Below, one piece after another: positions 44,001-56,267 of a stretch of DNA of 64,000 nucleotides. The notes under the pieces were generated by a model. The model was not told where the DNA came from. It worked only from the letters and a program-made list of their open reading frames with translations, and made no database searches. The translations under genes and the position numbers were made by a program. Positions within the stretch are counted from its first letter, which is position 1, and every line of letters starts with the position of its first letter. The stretch lies in NCBI RefSeq assembly GCF_023898315.1, contig NC_064614.1, positions 1,049,358,432 to 1,049,422,431 on the forward strand. Reading direction: 5' to 3'. The DNA comes from Schistocerca nitens. Taxonomy: Eukaryota; Arthropoda; Insecta; Orthoptera; Acrididae.

Positions 44001-45786
44001 ACTCTCAACCTGGAGGACTAGGCTTTCATTTTGGAGTGAGCTCCACTAGTAGGGTTGACAGCCTAGTTTATAGAGCCCCACCTATCCTACAGTGTGGGAC
44101 GGGCTTTGTCTGACACCTCTGCTGGGACCCTCTGCTGGTACCATTCCGGCTTGTGTGACCTTGCAGTAGCTATGTTACAGCTAGCATAGCCCCCAGCTTC
44201 TTCAGAGCTCATCAGCCTCCCTATCCAGCACATAAGGTGCCATCAGCAAGGCAGTATCCGCTGTGGATGGAGACAAGTGATCTAATATTTCACAAAAATA
44301 AAAATAAAAATTCTGTCTTACTTGTGGGCCTGCAAAAGCATGCTTAGACGCTTAGTCTAAATGGGACCACATACTACTGGACACACTAGCATTTCTGTTC
44401 ATAATGTTTTGGTTGATTTTTGGCTTGGTGTATGCAGTCGTATGTTCTATTGTGTATTGATGTCATATATTTACTTCTTAGGTCTTGTAGACCTAATGTT
44501 TTATCTCAGTGGTATATGCCATTATTTCATGAGATCTGGCTCTTGCAAGAGCATCCACTGTAATGTAATTGTGTCTTAGGCTCATTTTACAAGCAGATGT
44601 TATGCATGTTTTTATAATTGGTAGATATTTAACTTCTTCCCTGTATCATTAAGGATTCTGTAATCCCTTCTTGTACCTTATGTTACAGCAATTTTCTGTT
44701 ATTATTTCAGATCTGAAGATGACTGTATAATCAGCTGAAGTAGTCATCACTTAATGTTTTTTACCTGTGATCTTGACTGTTAAAAATTTTTATTAAGAAA
44801 TGTTTTTAAATTTTTCCCATGATTGTGTTGATTAACTTTATTGCTTAAACTTTTCCACTCCGTTATGCAGACACAGCCATCTCTGTGCATTCTTATTTAA
44901 ATAGCCACAGCCTGAATGGCGAGCAACAGAGAATAGTACAAGTCTCTGTGGAAACAGTGAGGTAATGGATTAAAAATTAGGGTATACATTAAAACAAAAT
45001 GTGCACTTTCATTCAAATATACTTACATTAACATTATCATCCAACACTTTTGATCCTGTAATATTTTTTGAAATAGGATAGAGAGCTGTTTTCATAGTCA
45101 TTTCCATTTGAATTGTTTCCAAATGAATCACTGTCATCTTCACAATTGTGTTTGCTCTCATTTTCACTTTGAGGTTGCTCTAAGATCTGTACATTCTCTT
45201 CCCCAGAAAGTTCATGAAGAACTAGCCATTTCAGGCCTACTAACTGGAACATGATGATTACAACCTTTCTCTCTGCACAGCTTGACACAAAGTTAACACA
45301 GGTTTCCCTAGATGATAATAATATTCATCATAGATGCCTAGTACTGTTAGATTTGAGAATGGAACATGAGAGAACTAAGAAAAATAATGTCGAATGAGGC
45401 TCAACATTGTGGTGGAAAACAAAATTTACAGTGTCTAGTGCCACGTGTCATGGGAGTGGAAAGGGTTAAGTAACAAATTGGCTCATCAGTAAAGATAACG
45501 TTTCCAATGAAATCTTCATCTTTGTTCTGTTGATGTAACATTTCTCTACAAAAATTTGGATGAACAAGCCTATTGTTGTCTCTTAGTTCACACACCATTG
45601 TTACTTTGAGTGTGTTGAGATGCAAATATTTTCTTAATACACACCAGACAACTGTACACACAACACCCAGCTCACGAGATGCATCCAGATCATTTTTGTA
45701 GGTCTGTTACAGCTTTGCCTCTTTTATTCTACAACATAATCAACCACAAGCAATTGACCTGAAGACTTTTTGTGGGTTACTGAGTG
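44001..45786. other. Unassigned part of intron 7
   Basis: At 43970-44290 the plus strand has TAGTAGGGTTGACAGCC and GGGACGGGCTTTGTCTGACACC, which look like part of a repeat family, perhaps the 5' region of the RTE relic. The remainder to 45786 shows no gene; the minus ORF at 45037-45288 is acidic and unassigned. Confidence 0.4.
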
Positions 45787-46141
45787 TCTGCATCTACATC
45801 AGTATACTGCAAGCCACTTGACAGTGTGGGATGGAGGGTACTTTTGGTGCCATTAACTGTTCCCCCCCTTCCATGTTCCACCCACGAATGGCACAGGGGA
45901 AGAGTGATCATTAATATCTGTACCAGCTCTAATTTCTCGAATTTTCTCGTTGTATGTGGGGGAGGGATGTTATATGTTGTCCAACTCTTCCCAGAAAGTA
46001 CTCTCTCGAAATTTCGAAAGAAAACTTCTCTGTGATACACAACACCTCTCTCACATTGTCCGCCACTGGAGTTAGTTGAGCATCTGTGTAATGCTCTCGC
46101 ACTGACTAAATGATCCTATAAGAAAATGTACCATCTCCATT

Positions 46142-46145
<4 letters not shown>

Positions 46146-46204
<59 letters not shown>
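46146..46204. repeat. (TC)n microsatellite within the CR1-like element
   Basis: About 29 TC units. In the minus frame it reads poly(Arg-Glu) directly after DPYQVELIKE, where intact relatives have IEEIEKIQRRA. Confidence 0.95.
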
Positions 46205-46209
<5 letters not shown>

Positions 46210-46258
46210 TCAGTTCTACCTGGTAAGGGTCCCAGATTGATGAACAATACTCCAGAAT

Positions 46259-47697
46259 TGCATAGCAGAGATGCTGAGTCGCAGATAGGCACAACAAAAA
46301 GACTGTCACAAATAAAACTTTTGGCTGGTAAGGCCTTCATCAAAAATAGACAACACACACCCACACACTCATGCAAACACAACTCACATACACAAGACTG
46401 TAGTCTCAGGCCACTAAAGCCATATGTCGAGCAGCAGCACCAGTGCATGGGTTGGGGTAAGGAGGAGGCTGGGGTGGAAGGGAGGGAGGGACAATAGGGT
46501 AGAGGTGGTGGACAGTGAAGTGCAGCTGGGGAGTGCACAGGGATGAGTTAGAGAGAGGAGAGGGCAACTGTGTGCAGTCAGAATTTAGATGTTGGGCAGT
46601 AGAGAGGTGGGGAGGGGGATGGGATAGTGGAAAAGGAGAGTAGTAAAAAAGACTGCCTGGAGCCCATCTCTGTACTCACCCCTACCACTCCCAGCATTCC
46701 TACCTTCTATGTGCTTCCTGAAGTCCATAAACCCAACCACCCAGGACACCCCATTGTGGCTCTCGTAGACTAACACCTTCACCCTGTTACCCTGAGCCTA
46801 CCCTCCTATATAAAAGATACCAACCATTTCCTCCACTGACTCTCCACTTTTCCTGTCCCTTTACCACGCAGTACCCTTCATCACTATTGGCACCATCTCC
46901 CTTTACACTAACATCCTTAATGCCCATGGCCTTACCGTTATTGCGCACTACCTTTACCAGTACCTGATGAATTCCAAACCAACAACCTCCTCCCTAGTCA
47001 CCATGACCAACTATATCTTCACCCACAATTACTTTTCCTTTAAAGACATTACCTACAAAAAAATCCAGGGTATGGCTATGGGCGCCAGCATGGCACCATA
47101 CTATGCCAACCTCTTCATGGGCCATCTGGAGGAATCCTTCCTAAACACCCAGAATCCTAAACTCCTCACCTGATTCAGATTCGTTGATGACATCTTTGCA
47201 ATCTGGATCGAGGTGAGGACATCCTATCCACATTCCTCCAGAACCTCAACAGCTTCTCTGACTTTTGCTTCACCTGGTCCTACTCAACCCAACAACATCA
47301 GCACCTCCGTCCATATCAGATCTCCTAACCATCCCCAATACCTCCGCTTCAACAACTACCGCCCATTCCATACCAAGAAGTCCCTTCCATACAGCCTAGC
47401 CATCCGTGGTTGTTGCATCTGCAGTGACGAGCGGTCCCTCTCGAAATATACCCTCCCATCGTGCACTGGTGCTGCTGCTTGCAGTGTGCCTTCAGTTGCC
47501 TGAGACTGCAGTCATGTGTGTGTGTGTGTGTGTGTGTGTGGTGTCTATTTTTGATGAAGGTCTTACTGGCCAAAAACTTTATTTGTGACAGTCTTTTTGT
47601 TGTGCATATCTGCGACTCAGCATCTTTGCTGTATGGTGAGTAGCAACTTTCCTTTTCATAATATTGTTACATTCCATCCTGGATTTTCCAAGGTTAG
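46259..47697 (+). mobile_element. Penelope-like element with about 200-bp inverted arms
   Basis: The left arm (about 46259-46470) and the complement of the right arm (about 47450-47680) match module by module: GATGCTGAGTCGCAGATA, ACAACAAAAAGACTGTCACA, CCTTCATCAAAAATAGACA, an AC/GT run, and GCAGCAGCACCAGTGCA. Between them lies a Penelope RT fragment. A 12-base flanking direct repeat with one mismatch (ATACTCCAGAAT 46247-46258, ATACTCAAGAAT 47698-47709) marks the insertion into CR1-like RT codons ILEY. I see no GIY-YIG domain. Confidence 0.82.
46800..47420 (+). pseudogene. Penelope-like reverse transcriptase fragment
   Basis: Plus strand, broken frames: SLYTNIL-like LTLYTNILNAHGL near 46893-46930, then FSFKDITYKKIQGMAMGASM and MAPYYANLFMGHLEES at 47035-47140, then FRFVDDIFAIW at about 47177-47210. 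These match the Penelope RT motifs (LYTNIP, then QIKGTAMGxxxAPxYANLFM, then RYIDDIFFIW with the catalytic DD). At least one in-frame stop precedes FVDD. The N-terminal RT fingers are missing here but are represented at 61500-63110 in another copy. Confidence 0.85.
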
Positions 47698-47712
47698 ATA
47701 CTCAAGAATCGG

Positions 47713-48198
47713 TCAAACAAGTGCCTTGTAAGCCACTTGCTTTATGGATGAGTTACATTTCCTTAAGGTTCTTCCTGTGAATCTCAGTCTGGCCTCTGCT
47801 TTCCTTAATATTTGTTTTATGTGGTATTTCTTTTTGAGGTGGCTCTGTATAATTACTCCTAGATATTTAATGGTAGACACTGTTTCCAGCAGTTTGTCAT
47901 CAATAGCTAAGTTGGACAGTAGTGGATTTTTTTCCCTGTATATGCGCAATATGTTGTGTTTATTTACTTTCAGAGTCAACTGTGAGAACCTGCAGCGTTT
48001 GTCAATCCTCTGTAGGTTATTTTGCAAAGCGGTTCTGTCTTCTGGCACTACTACTTTCTTACAGATAACTGCATCATCTGCTAACAGTCCTAAAGTGCTT
48101 CCGATGCTTTCTACTAGATCATTTATATACATTGTAAACAGTGATGGTCCTATCACACTTCCTTGGTGTGTTCCAGATATTACCTTTACATCTGTCAA
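47713..48198 (-). pseudogene. CR1-like reverse transcriptase palm and thumb, fragment
   Basis: 161 open codons. SGTHQGSVIGPSLFTMYIND corresponds to motif B, LLADDAVICKKV to motif C with Leu for the usual Phe, and TIKYLGVIIQSHLKKKYHI to the thumb. It parallels 55587-56267 of the plus-strand copy residue by residue (LRKCNSSIKQVAYKALV against LRKCNPKTKEVGYSRLV). It ends where the Penelope-like element begins. Confidence 0.85.
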
Positions 48199-50850
48199 TT
48201 TTGTTCCATTAAGAGTAATATGTTGAGTGCTGTCTGCGAGGAAATCTTGTATCCAGTGATAAATGTGGTCAGATACTCGGTAAGCTCATATCTTTTTCAC
48301 TAAACAGCAGTGTGGAACAGTGTCAGATATTTGTCGAAAGTCGAGGAACCTGGCATCGACCTGAGCACCATTGTGTACAGTGCTGTGGATCTCATGGAGG
48401 AACAGATCGAACTGAGTTTCACACGATCTTTATATGCGGAATCCATTTTTTATGGAGGAGAATTCTATTCTGTTAAAACATCATAATTTTTTATCATAAA
48501 ACATGTAACATAATTATATGACAGATTGATGTCAACAATATAGGCATATAATATTGTGCATCTGTCCTGTGTCTCTTCTTGAAAACGAGAATGACCTGTG
48601 CTTTTTTCCAGTCTCTGGGTACCCTTTTTTGCTCCAGCAAATTATGATAAACTGCTGCTAGAAGGGGAGAAAGTTCTTTCTCACAGTCTTTGTATAATCA
48701 TACAGATATCTCGTCTTGTCCTGATGCCTTTCCGCTACTTATGGACTGTAGTTGCTTTCCTATTCCACAGTCAGCTGTCTCAATATTTGATTCATATGAT
48801 AGTTGAAAGGAGGGACTGTATTATGGTCTTCCATGGTGAAACTGTTTCAGAAGACTGAATTCAGTATTTTGATCTTCTTTTGGTTATCTTCCATTTCAAT
48901 GCCTGTATAGTCAATGTGTGACTGAATAGATGATTTTGAACCCTGTACTGATTCTAAGTAAGATCAAACCTTTTAGGGTTGTGTCAGATCGGTTTAGAAA
49001 GTTTTACATTCAAAGTTATTGAACACTACTCTCATTGCTCTCCTACAGTCATTTGTGCTTCATTCAGCTTTTGTTTCTCTGCTAATTTTGACTCCTCTTG
49101 AATCTGTGATGAAGCTCTCTTTGTTTATGTAGCAATTTTGTAACACGCCTATTAACCACAGTAGGTCCCTTGAGACCTTGCTCAGAACATAATTGCCTAA
49201 GGCATATTGAATTATACTTTTGAATTTTGTACGCATCTACATCTTCGGCATTGAGTATTTGATGTTGACTACCCAGATACTCCGCACTTTACACCCTGTC
49301 ACTCTTGCTAAGCAAAAATATTTTTCTTCCTTTCTTAACATTCCTTGTAATACCAGTAGTCATACTTGCTACCACAGCCTTATGATCATTGACACCTTCC
49401 GCTTCATTAACTGATCCAATAAGTTGATGTCCATTTGTTGCCAGGAGCTCCAAGACTTCACCTTCTCAAGTTGGTTCTCTAATTATGTGCTTGAAATAAT
49501 TTTTGCACAAGACATTCAGAATAATGTTTCTGGCACCATTTTTGATAGCCTGCCTCTTCCAATCTATATCTGACAGGTTCAAGTCATCCCTTATTACAAT
49601 GGCATGATCAGGAAAGTTATTAACAATATTTTGGAAGTTCTCTCTGAAGCTCTACCACTACAGCTCCTGACCCAGGTGGGCTATGAAGGCATCCAATTAC
49701 CATCCTTTGATCCTTAACTTCACCCAGATTAATTCACATTCAGAAGCCGTGGTGACCTCACTAGATGTTACTGAATTCTTTACTGCAAGAAATACGCCAC
49801 TGCCATTGGTGAATAAGCTATCCTTACGATAAATACTCCGGACGAACTTAGGATTTCATTGCTATTCACTTGTGGTTTCAACCAACTTTCTGTTCCTAAT
49901 ACTATCTGTGTATTATAACCTTTAATAAGCAGTTTTAATTCTGGGACCTTTCCTTGGCACTCCAGCAGGTTACTAATATCATATTAATCTTTTTTATTTC
50001 TGATCCACAAGGCCAAGCATTCTCTGAGAATTTGTGGCTTATGTATCTTTGATTTTGGCAGGCACTTACTCCTGAACCCTAGTAGCCGCTTGTTGGATGT
50101 AGTACACGACTGACCTAATAAGGGGAACCTTACGGTTCTCCACTCGGTAACGGAGGTTGAGAAATTCACATCCAGTACCATCAGAGGATCATCTGAGCCT
50201 CTTGCTTAGATCTACCACTGAACCCCAAACCAGAGGACCGACGTCAACCTTGGGTTGAGGTAGGGTGCTACAAATAGTGAGATTCGCCTGAACCCTGTGT
50301 GTGATGCTAGTTGCTTTCATTAATGCAGCCATCTGCTAAAATGAACTGAGAATGGCCTCAGAACCTAAATAGAACCACAGGCGTCATTAATGCCTACATA
50401 TGTGACTATTTTACAGCCAGTTGCACCGATTGCACTTGCTAGCCGCCTGCAGGGCTTCCTCCACATCTTGGACGAGATCCCTAGCAAATATACCAACAGC
50501 ATTACCTGCCTACGTTTGGAGCTCTCAAGTACTATCATCCCACCCACTGAATTTTTCTAGACTGGGCAGGAAAATTGGCCGCCGGCACAACGGGAAGGCA
50601 TCCCATGCTGGCTCAGAAATATTACCAACACTGGATGTGATGTATGAACCCACCATTGTGTGCCATTCACATTCAAATGAAGATGGACTGATCAGATGTT
50701 GTGCATCAGAAGATGCAGTGACAATCAGATCACCAAGGGGTTCCAGTGGCATCAAGGTGTCACAGTTCTTGTCGCTCGTGCCCCAGTGTCACCACAGCTT
50801 TGAGCAATAACAAGAAGCCTATCGACCATGGCCAGTGCACTTTTCAACTG

Positions 50851-51589
50851 TTTATGGACAGCAGCCAATTCTCCTTGTGTCTGCTCACTTCTAGCACAGT
50901 CCCTATCCATATTGGACTGCATAAAAATAAAATAACAATAAACTTAATAAAATCTCAAGAAATACAAACAAAGCAATCAGGAGTAACCAAGAAAGTATAG
51001 ACTCCCACAAAAGAAAAGCGACTTTGGCGCTACAGAGGATGGTATTTATGCAAAATATGAAAGGTTCTTATCTATGCAAAATATAAACAAGGAGAATAAA
51101 GAAACACTAAAATTTGCTCTGCAACCTTCTCACTATAGCCTAAGACCACTAGATCTGCAAGCACATAAAACGGAACTAAATTCATGTACTGAAATGGATG
51201 TATCAACAGTTACTTTTTACTAGAAACTTTATTTAACACAAAAGCTGCTGCAAGAAATAAATATGCAAACTCGTTCACACTGATCCAAACTATACACTGT
51301 CCTTAGCATGAGATTTAAATGGAGTCACCTTATTTGGCACTTCAGACAGCAGAGAGCTACCCGAGGCAGTCATCTCTACTAAGACTGTCATTACTGCTTG
51401 CAGTGGTGTGATTTGGTACTAATGGATTACATCAGTCAATTTTTTTCCATTTTCCAATAAAATCACTCTTTGACTAAGAGTGTAAGATGTAAGAATAAGT
51501 TTGTATTACTGCTCAAGGTTATTAAGTCCATTTAGAAACAAGCTGTTCTTTCCTCTGTCACAGTTGGTGAGGTCACCATCGGTGTATTT
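50851..51589. other. Unassigned stretch between two retroelements
   Basis: May contain the 5' untranslated region of the CR1-like element (minus sense). No gene or boundary repeat seen. Confidence 0.4.
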
Positions 51590-51766
51590 ATTTACACTTC
51601 ACATTCCGTATGACCAAACTGAGGAGCAAATCTCCAAGGTCATGGAACTTGTCAGTATGTGAAATTACAACATAAAAGCAATAACAGATAATAATAAAAT
51701 GTTTGTGAACCCAAAAATGCCAAGCCATAAGTTTCAGTAAACACAGTCAACAATATAATGTAAGAA

Positions 51767-52222
51767 TCAGCTTAATTTTTCAAGAAACTCCTCAACAGAA
51801 TAGAAGGAGTGACCCATGAGAAAACTCTTCAATTTCGATTTGAAAGCACGTGGATTATTGCTAAGATGTTTGAATTCTTGTGGTAGCTTATTGAAAATGG
51901 TTGCAGCAGTGAACTGCACACCTTTCTGCACAAGAGTGACGGAAGTCTGATCCAAATCCAGGTTCAATTTATGCCAAGCATTAACTGAGTGAATACTGCT
52001 TATTCTTGGGAATGAGCTGATATTGTTAACAAGAAACGGCAGTAAAGAATATGTATATTGAGAGACCAGTGTCAAAATACCCAGGGTAGTGAATGGGGTC
52101 GACAAGAGGTTCGTGATCTTAACACCACTAATTGCCCGAACCACCCGTTTCCGAGCCAAAAATATCCTTTTAAAATTGGAAGAGTTACCCCAAAATATAA
52201 TACCATACAATACAAGCAAAAC

Positions 52223-52254
<32 letters not shown>

Positions 52255-52306
52255 GGGCAAAGTAGACTAATTTTCGTGTCAAACGATCACTCACTTCAGA
52301 TGCCAT
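51767..52306 (-). pseudogene. Jockey-like ORF2 C-terminal domain
   Basis: 179 open codons. VSDRLTRKLVYF, then a homopolymer-coded PPPFFFFFFFF run, then YGIIFWGNSSNFKRIFLARK, VVRAISGV, QKGVQFTAATIFNKLP and HSFYSVEEFLEKLS. It aligns with the end of the intact ORF2 at 25690-26203. The A24-G11 tract (52223-52257) replaces the YAYFHSLLS segment of the intact copy but leaves the frame open. Confidence 0.85.
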
Positions 52307-52380
52307 TTGAATAGTAAAAATGGCAGCATTAAGTCTTCGAACAAGGTCCTGAACATGGGTGTTCCACGACAGTTTACTGT

Positions 52381-53565
52381 CTACTGAACACCTAGAAATT
52401 TGAACTTTTCAGTTTCACTAATCGTGTGCCCATCCTGTGAAATTAAAACATTGGGTTTTGTTGAATTATGTGTTAGAAACTGTAAAAACTGAGTCTTACT
52501 GTGGTTTAGCATTAGTTTATTTTTTACAAGCCATGAAACCAAGCCAGTGTTGCACATAACATCCTTTACTACCAAGCTAGTGCCATCAGCAAACAGAAAT
52601 ATTTTGGAGTTACCCATAATACTAGAGGACATGTCATATATAAATGAGGAACAGGAGTGGCCCCAACACTGATCCCTGGGGCACACCCCATTTGACCGTA
52701 CTCCACTCATACCCCACATCACAGCCATTCTCAACACTGTCTGTTATTAAAGTAAGAGGGGAGCCAGTTGTGAGCTACTCCCCCCATATTCTGTAATGGT
52801 CCAACTTCTGGAGCAATATTTTGTGATCAACACAATCAAACACCTTAGTTAAATAAAAAAAATATGCCTAGTGTTTGAAACCTTTTCTTTAAACCATCCA
52901 GTACATCATAGAGAGAAGAGAATGTGGCATTTTCAGTCGTTAAACAATGTCAAAATCCAAACTGTACATTCGTTAGCAAATTATGTGATATAAAATGATC
53001 AACTATGCTTATATACACAGCCTATTCAATAACTGTAGCAAACACTGGTGGCATAGAAATAGGTCTAAAATTGTGTACATTATCTCTCTCTCCCATTTTA
53101 TAAAGTGACCTTTCTACTGAGTGCTTTAATCGTTCAGGAAACTGACCATTAAAGATGTGACTAAGTACAGGCCTAACATATGGAGCACAGTACTTTAATA
53201 TTCCACTAGTCACTCCATCATATCCATGCGAGTCACTTAGTCTTCAGTGATTTAATTATTGACTCAATCTCCCCCTTGTCAGTATCACAGAGGAGTATTT
53301 CAAACATCAGTCTCGAAAAGGCATTTTCCAAGAGAGTTATATGATTCCCTGTAAAAACTAAATTTTTATTTAATTCTCCAGCAATGCTCAGAAAATAATC
53401 GTTAAATACTGTACATATATTTGATTTATCAGTAACAGAAATGTTTTTACTACAAAATGACTTTATATCATCGACCTTGTGTTGCTGACCAGACGCTTCC
53501 TTCACAACTGACCATATGGTTTTAATTTTATCCTGTGAATTAGATTCTCTATTTGCACACCACAT
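52381..53565 (-). pseudogene. Jockey-like ORF2 reverse transcriptase, broken
   Basis: Blocks: linker at 53565-53233 (KIKTIWSVVKEASGQ, matching KTIWNIIKRETGQ of the intact copy), then ILKYCAPYVRPVLSHIFN and ERSLYKMGERDNVHNFRPIS at 53210-53080, then KIFLFADGTSLVV near 52600-52560 and KLMLNHSKTQFLQF near 52530-52490. The catalytic FADD is changed to FADG, which alone should abolish activity. Stops separate the blocks. Confidence 0.85.
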
Positions 53566-54858
53566 ACACTCTGCCTTCCTAATAACATTTTAAGCACCTT
53601 ACAATACTGTTTGTAATGGACAACTGTAGCCTGGTTGTGACTAATTCTAACATTTTGATATAATTCCCACTTTGTTCTACATGATATCTTTATCCCATGA
53701 GTCAGCCACCCAGGCTGCCTTTTACTGCTGGTACCCTGTTTAGAATGTTCTAATGGAAAGCAACTCTCAAAGAGTATGAGAAATATGTTAAGGAAAGCAT
53801 TATATTTGTCATCTATGTTATCGGCATTATAAACATCCTCCTACTCTTGTTCCTTGACGAGTTTTAAAAAAAATCCTTTATTGCCGTTGGATTAACTTTC
53901 CTACAAGTTTGTAATTGCATGTGACATTTGTTTGAGTAAAAAAGGCTTTTAGTGTTAGTTAGTGCAAACAACAACAATTAGAAGTTTAGTTTCATTACAT
54001 TCAAGTGCTCGTGCACAACATTTAGATATCTGTTCGGTGCAGTGCCGTGATACGTCTGTGCTGGTTTTTTATGTACATGGATACTCTGCCACCCCGAAAG
54101 GAACTCTTTGAAAAACAGCCATCTAATCTGTATCCTGGTAAAGGAAGCCTCTGAATTGTCAAATTATTTAAGTGGTGCTCCGATATACCAATAATTTCAG
54201 AGCCAACATCCATAAGCAGGGAATCAGCGATCATAAAGCGGTTATTGCATCGATGATTTCAGCCATATATAGAAATATTAAAAAAGGTAGGAAGATTTTT
54301 CTGTTTAGCAAAAGTGATAAAAAACAGATTTCAGAGTACCTGACGGCTCAACACAAAAGTTTTGTCTCAAGTACAGATAGTGTTGAGGATCAGTGGACAA
54401 AGTTCAAAACCATCGTACAATACGTGTTAGATGAGTATGTGCGAAGCAAGGTCATAAGAGATGGAAAAGAGCCACCATGGTACAACAACTGAGTTAGAAA
54501 ACTGCTGCGGAAGCAAAGGGAACTTCACAGCAAACATAAACACAGCCAAAGCCTTGCAGACAAACAAAAATTACGCGAAGCGAAATGTAGTGTGAGGAGG
54601 GCTATGCGAGAGGCGTTCAATGAATTCGAAAGTAAAGTTCTATGTACTGATTTGGCAGAAAATCCTAAGAAATTTTGGTCTTATGTCAAAGTGGTAGGTG
54701 GATCAAGACAAAATGTCCAGACACTCTGTGACCAAAATGGTACTTAAACAGAGACTGACAGACTAAAGGCTGAAATACTAAATGTCTTTTTCCAAAGTTG
54801 TTTCACAGATGAAGACTGCACTGTAGTTCCTTCTCTAGATTGTCGCACAGATGACAAA

Positions 54859-55377
54859 ATGGTAGATATTGAAATAGACGACAGGGGGATAGAGAAACAA
54901 TTAAAATCGCTCAAAAGAGGAAAGGCCGCTGGACCTGATGGGGTACCAGTTCGATTTTACACAGAGTACGCGAAGGAACTTGCCCTCCTTCTTGCAGCGG
55001 TGTACTGTAGGTCTCTAGAAGAGCGTAGCGTTCCAAAGGATTGGAAAAGGGCACAGGTCATCCCCGTTTTCAAGAAGGGACGTCGAACAGATGTGCAGAA
55101 CTATAGACCTATATCTCTAACGTCGATCAGTTGTAGAATTTTGGAACACTTATTATGTTCGAGAATAATGACTTTTCTGGAGACTAGAAATCTACTCTGT
55201 AGGAATCAGCATGGGTTTCGAAAAAGACAATCGTGTGAAACCCAGCTCGCGCTATTCGTCCATGAGACTCAGAGGGCCATACACACGGGTTCCCAGGTAG
55301 ATACTGTGTTTCTTGACTTCCGCAAGGCGTTTGATACAGTTCCCCACAGTCATTTAATGAACAAAGTAAGAGCATAG
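54859..55377 (+). pseudogene. CR1-like reverse transcriptase, N-terminal half
   Basis: 172 open codons: KSLKRGKAAGPDGVPVRFYT, VIPVFKKGRRTDVQNYRPIS, QHGFRKRQSCETQLALFVHE, VFLDFRKAFDTVPHSHLM (motif A). A TAG at 55375-55377 ends it. Upstream, a TAA near 54746-54748 and a TGA near 54490 break the linker. Continuation to motif C is at 55587. Confidence 0.9.
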
Positions 55378-55379
55378 GG

Positions 55380-56267
55380 ACTATCAAACCAATTGTGTGA
55401 TTGGATTGAAGAGTTCCTAGATAACAGAACGCAGCATGTCATTCTCAATGGAGAGAAGTCTTCCGAAGTAAGAGTGATTTCAGGTGTGCCGCAGGGGAGT
55501 GTCGTAGGACCATTGCTATCACAATATACATAAATGACCTTGTAGATGACATCAGAAGATCACTGAGGCTTTTTGCGGATGATGCTGTGGTATATCGAGA
55601 GGTTGTAACAGTGGAAAATTGTACTGAAATGCAGGAGGATCTGCAGCGAATTGACGCATGGTGCAGGGAATGGCAATTGGATCTCAATGTAGACAAGTGT
55701 AATGTGCTGCGAATACATAGAGAGAAAGATCCCTTATCATTTAGCTACAATATAGCAGGTCAGCAACTGGTAGCAGTTAATTCCATAAAATATCTGGGAG
55801 TACGCATTAGGAGTGATTTAAAATGGAATGATCATATAAAGTTGATCGCTGGTAAAGCAGATGCCAGACTGAAATTCATTGGAAGAATCCTAAGGAAATG
55901 CAATCCGAAAACAAAGGAAGTAGGATACAGTAGGCTTGTTCGCCCACTGCTTGAATACTGCTCAGCAGTATGGGATCCATACCAGATAGGGTTGATAGAA
56001 GAGATAGAGAAGATCCAACGGAGAGCAGCGCGCTTTGTTACAGGATCATTTAGTAATCGCGAAAGCATTACGGAGATGATAGATAAACTCCAGTGGAAGA
56101 CTGTGCAGGAGAGACGCTCAGTAGCTCGGTACGGGCTTTTGTTGAAGTTTCGAGAACATACCTTCACCGAGGAGTCAAGTAGTATATTGCTCCCTCCTAC
56201 ATATATCTCGCGAAGACACCATGAGGATGAAATCAGAGAGAGTAGAGCCCACACAGAGGGATACTGA
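55380..56267 (+). pseudogene. CR1-like reverse transcriptase, C-terminal half
   Basis: SGVPQGSVVGPLLS-like sequence near 55480-55520 is followed by a frameshift before IYINDLVDDIRR. Then come LRLFADDAVVYREVVTVENC (catalytic FADD, about 55566-55625), KYLGVRIRSDLKWNDHIK, LVRPLLEYCSAVWDPYQIGL and EKIQRRAARFVTGSFSNRES. It ends in a short basic tail. The catalytic Asp pair is intact, but the frameshift and upstream stops prevent a full protein. Confidence 0.9.

Larger units (their letters stand above)
45787..50850 (-). mobile_element. CR1-like non-LTR retrotransposon, nearly full length, split by a Penelope-like element
   Basis: Minus-strand order. ORF1/esterase at about 50755-50370 has DLIVTASSDAQHL and, in another frame, CKIVTYVGINDACGSI. 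The endonuclease at about 49990-49700 includes IVLGTESWLKPQVNSNEI. RT at 48198-47713 has SGTHQGSVIGPSLFTMYIND, LLADDAVICKK and KYLGVIIQSHLKKKYHIKQI. The C-terminal RT resumes at 46300-46210 (ILEYCSSIWDPYQVELIKE) after the insertion at 46259-47697. The 3' tail reaches CATCTACATCAGTATACTGC at 45790. Frameshifts and an LADD in place of FADD show decay. Confidence 0.85.
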
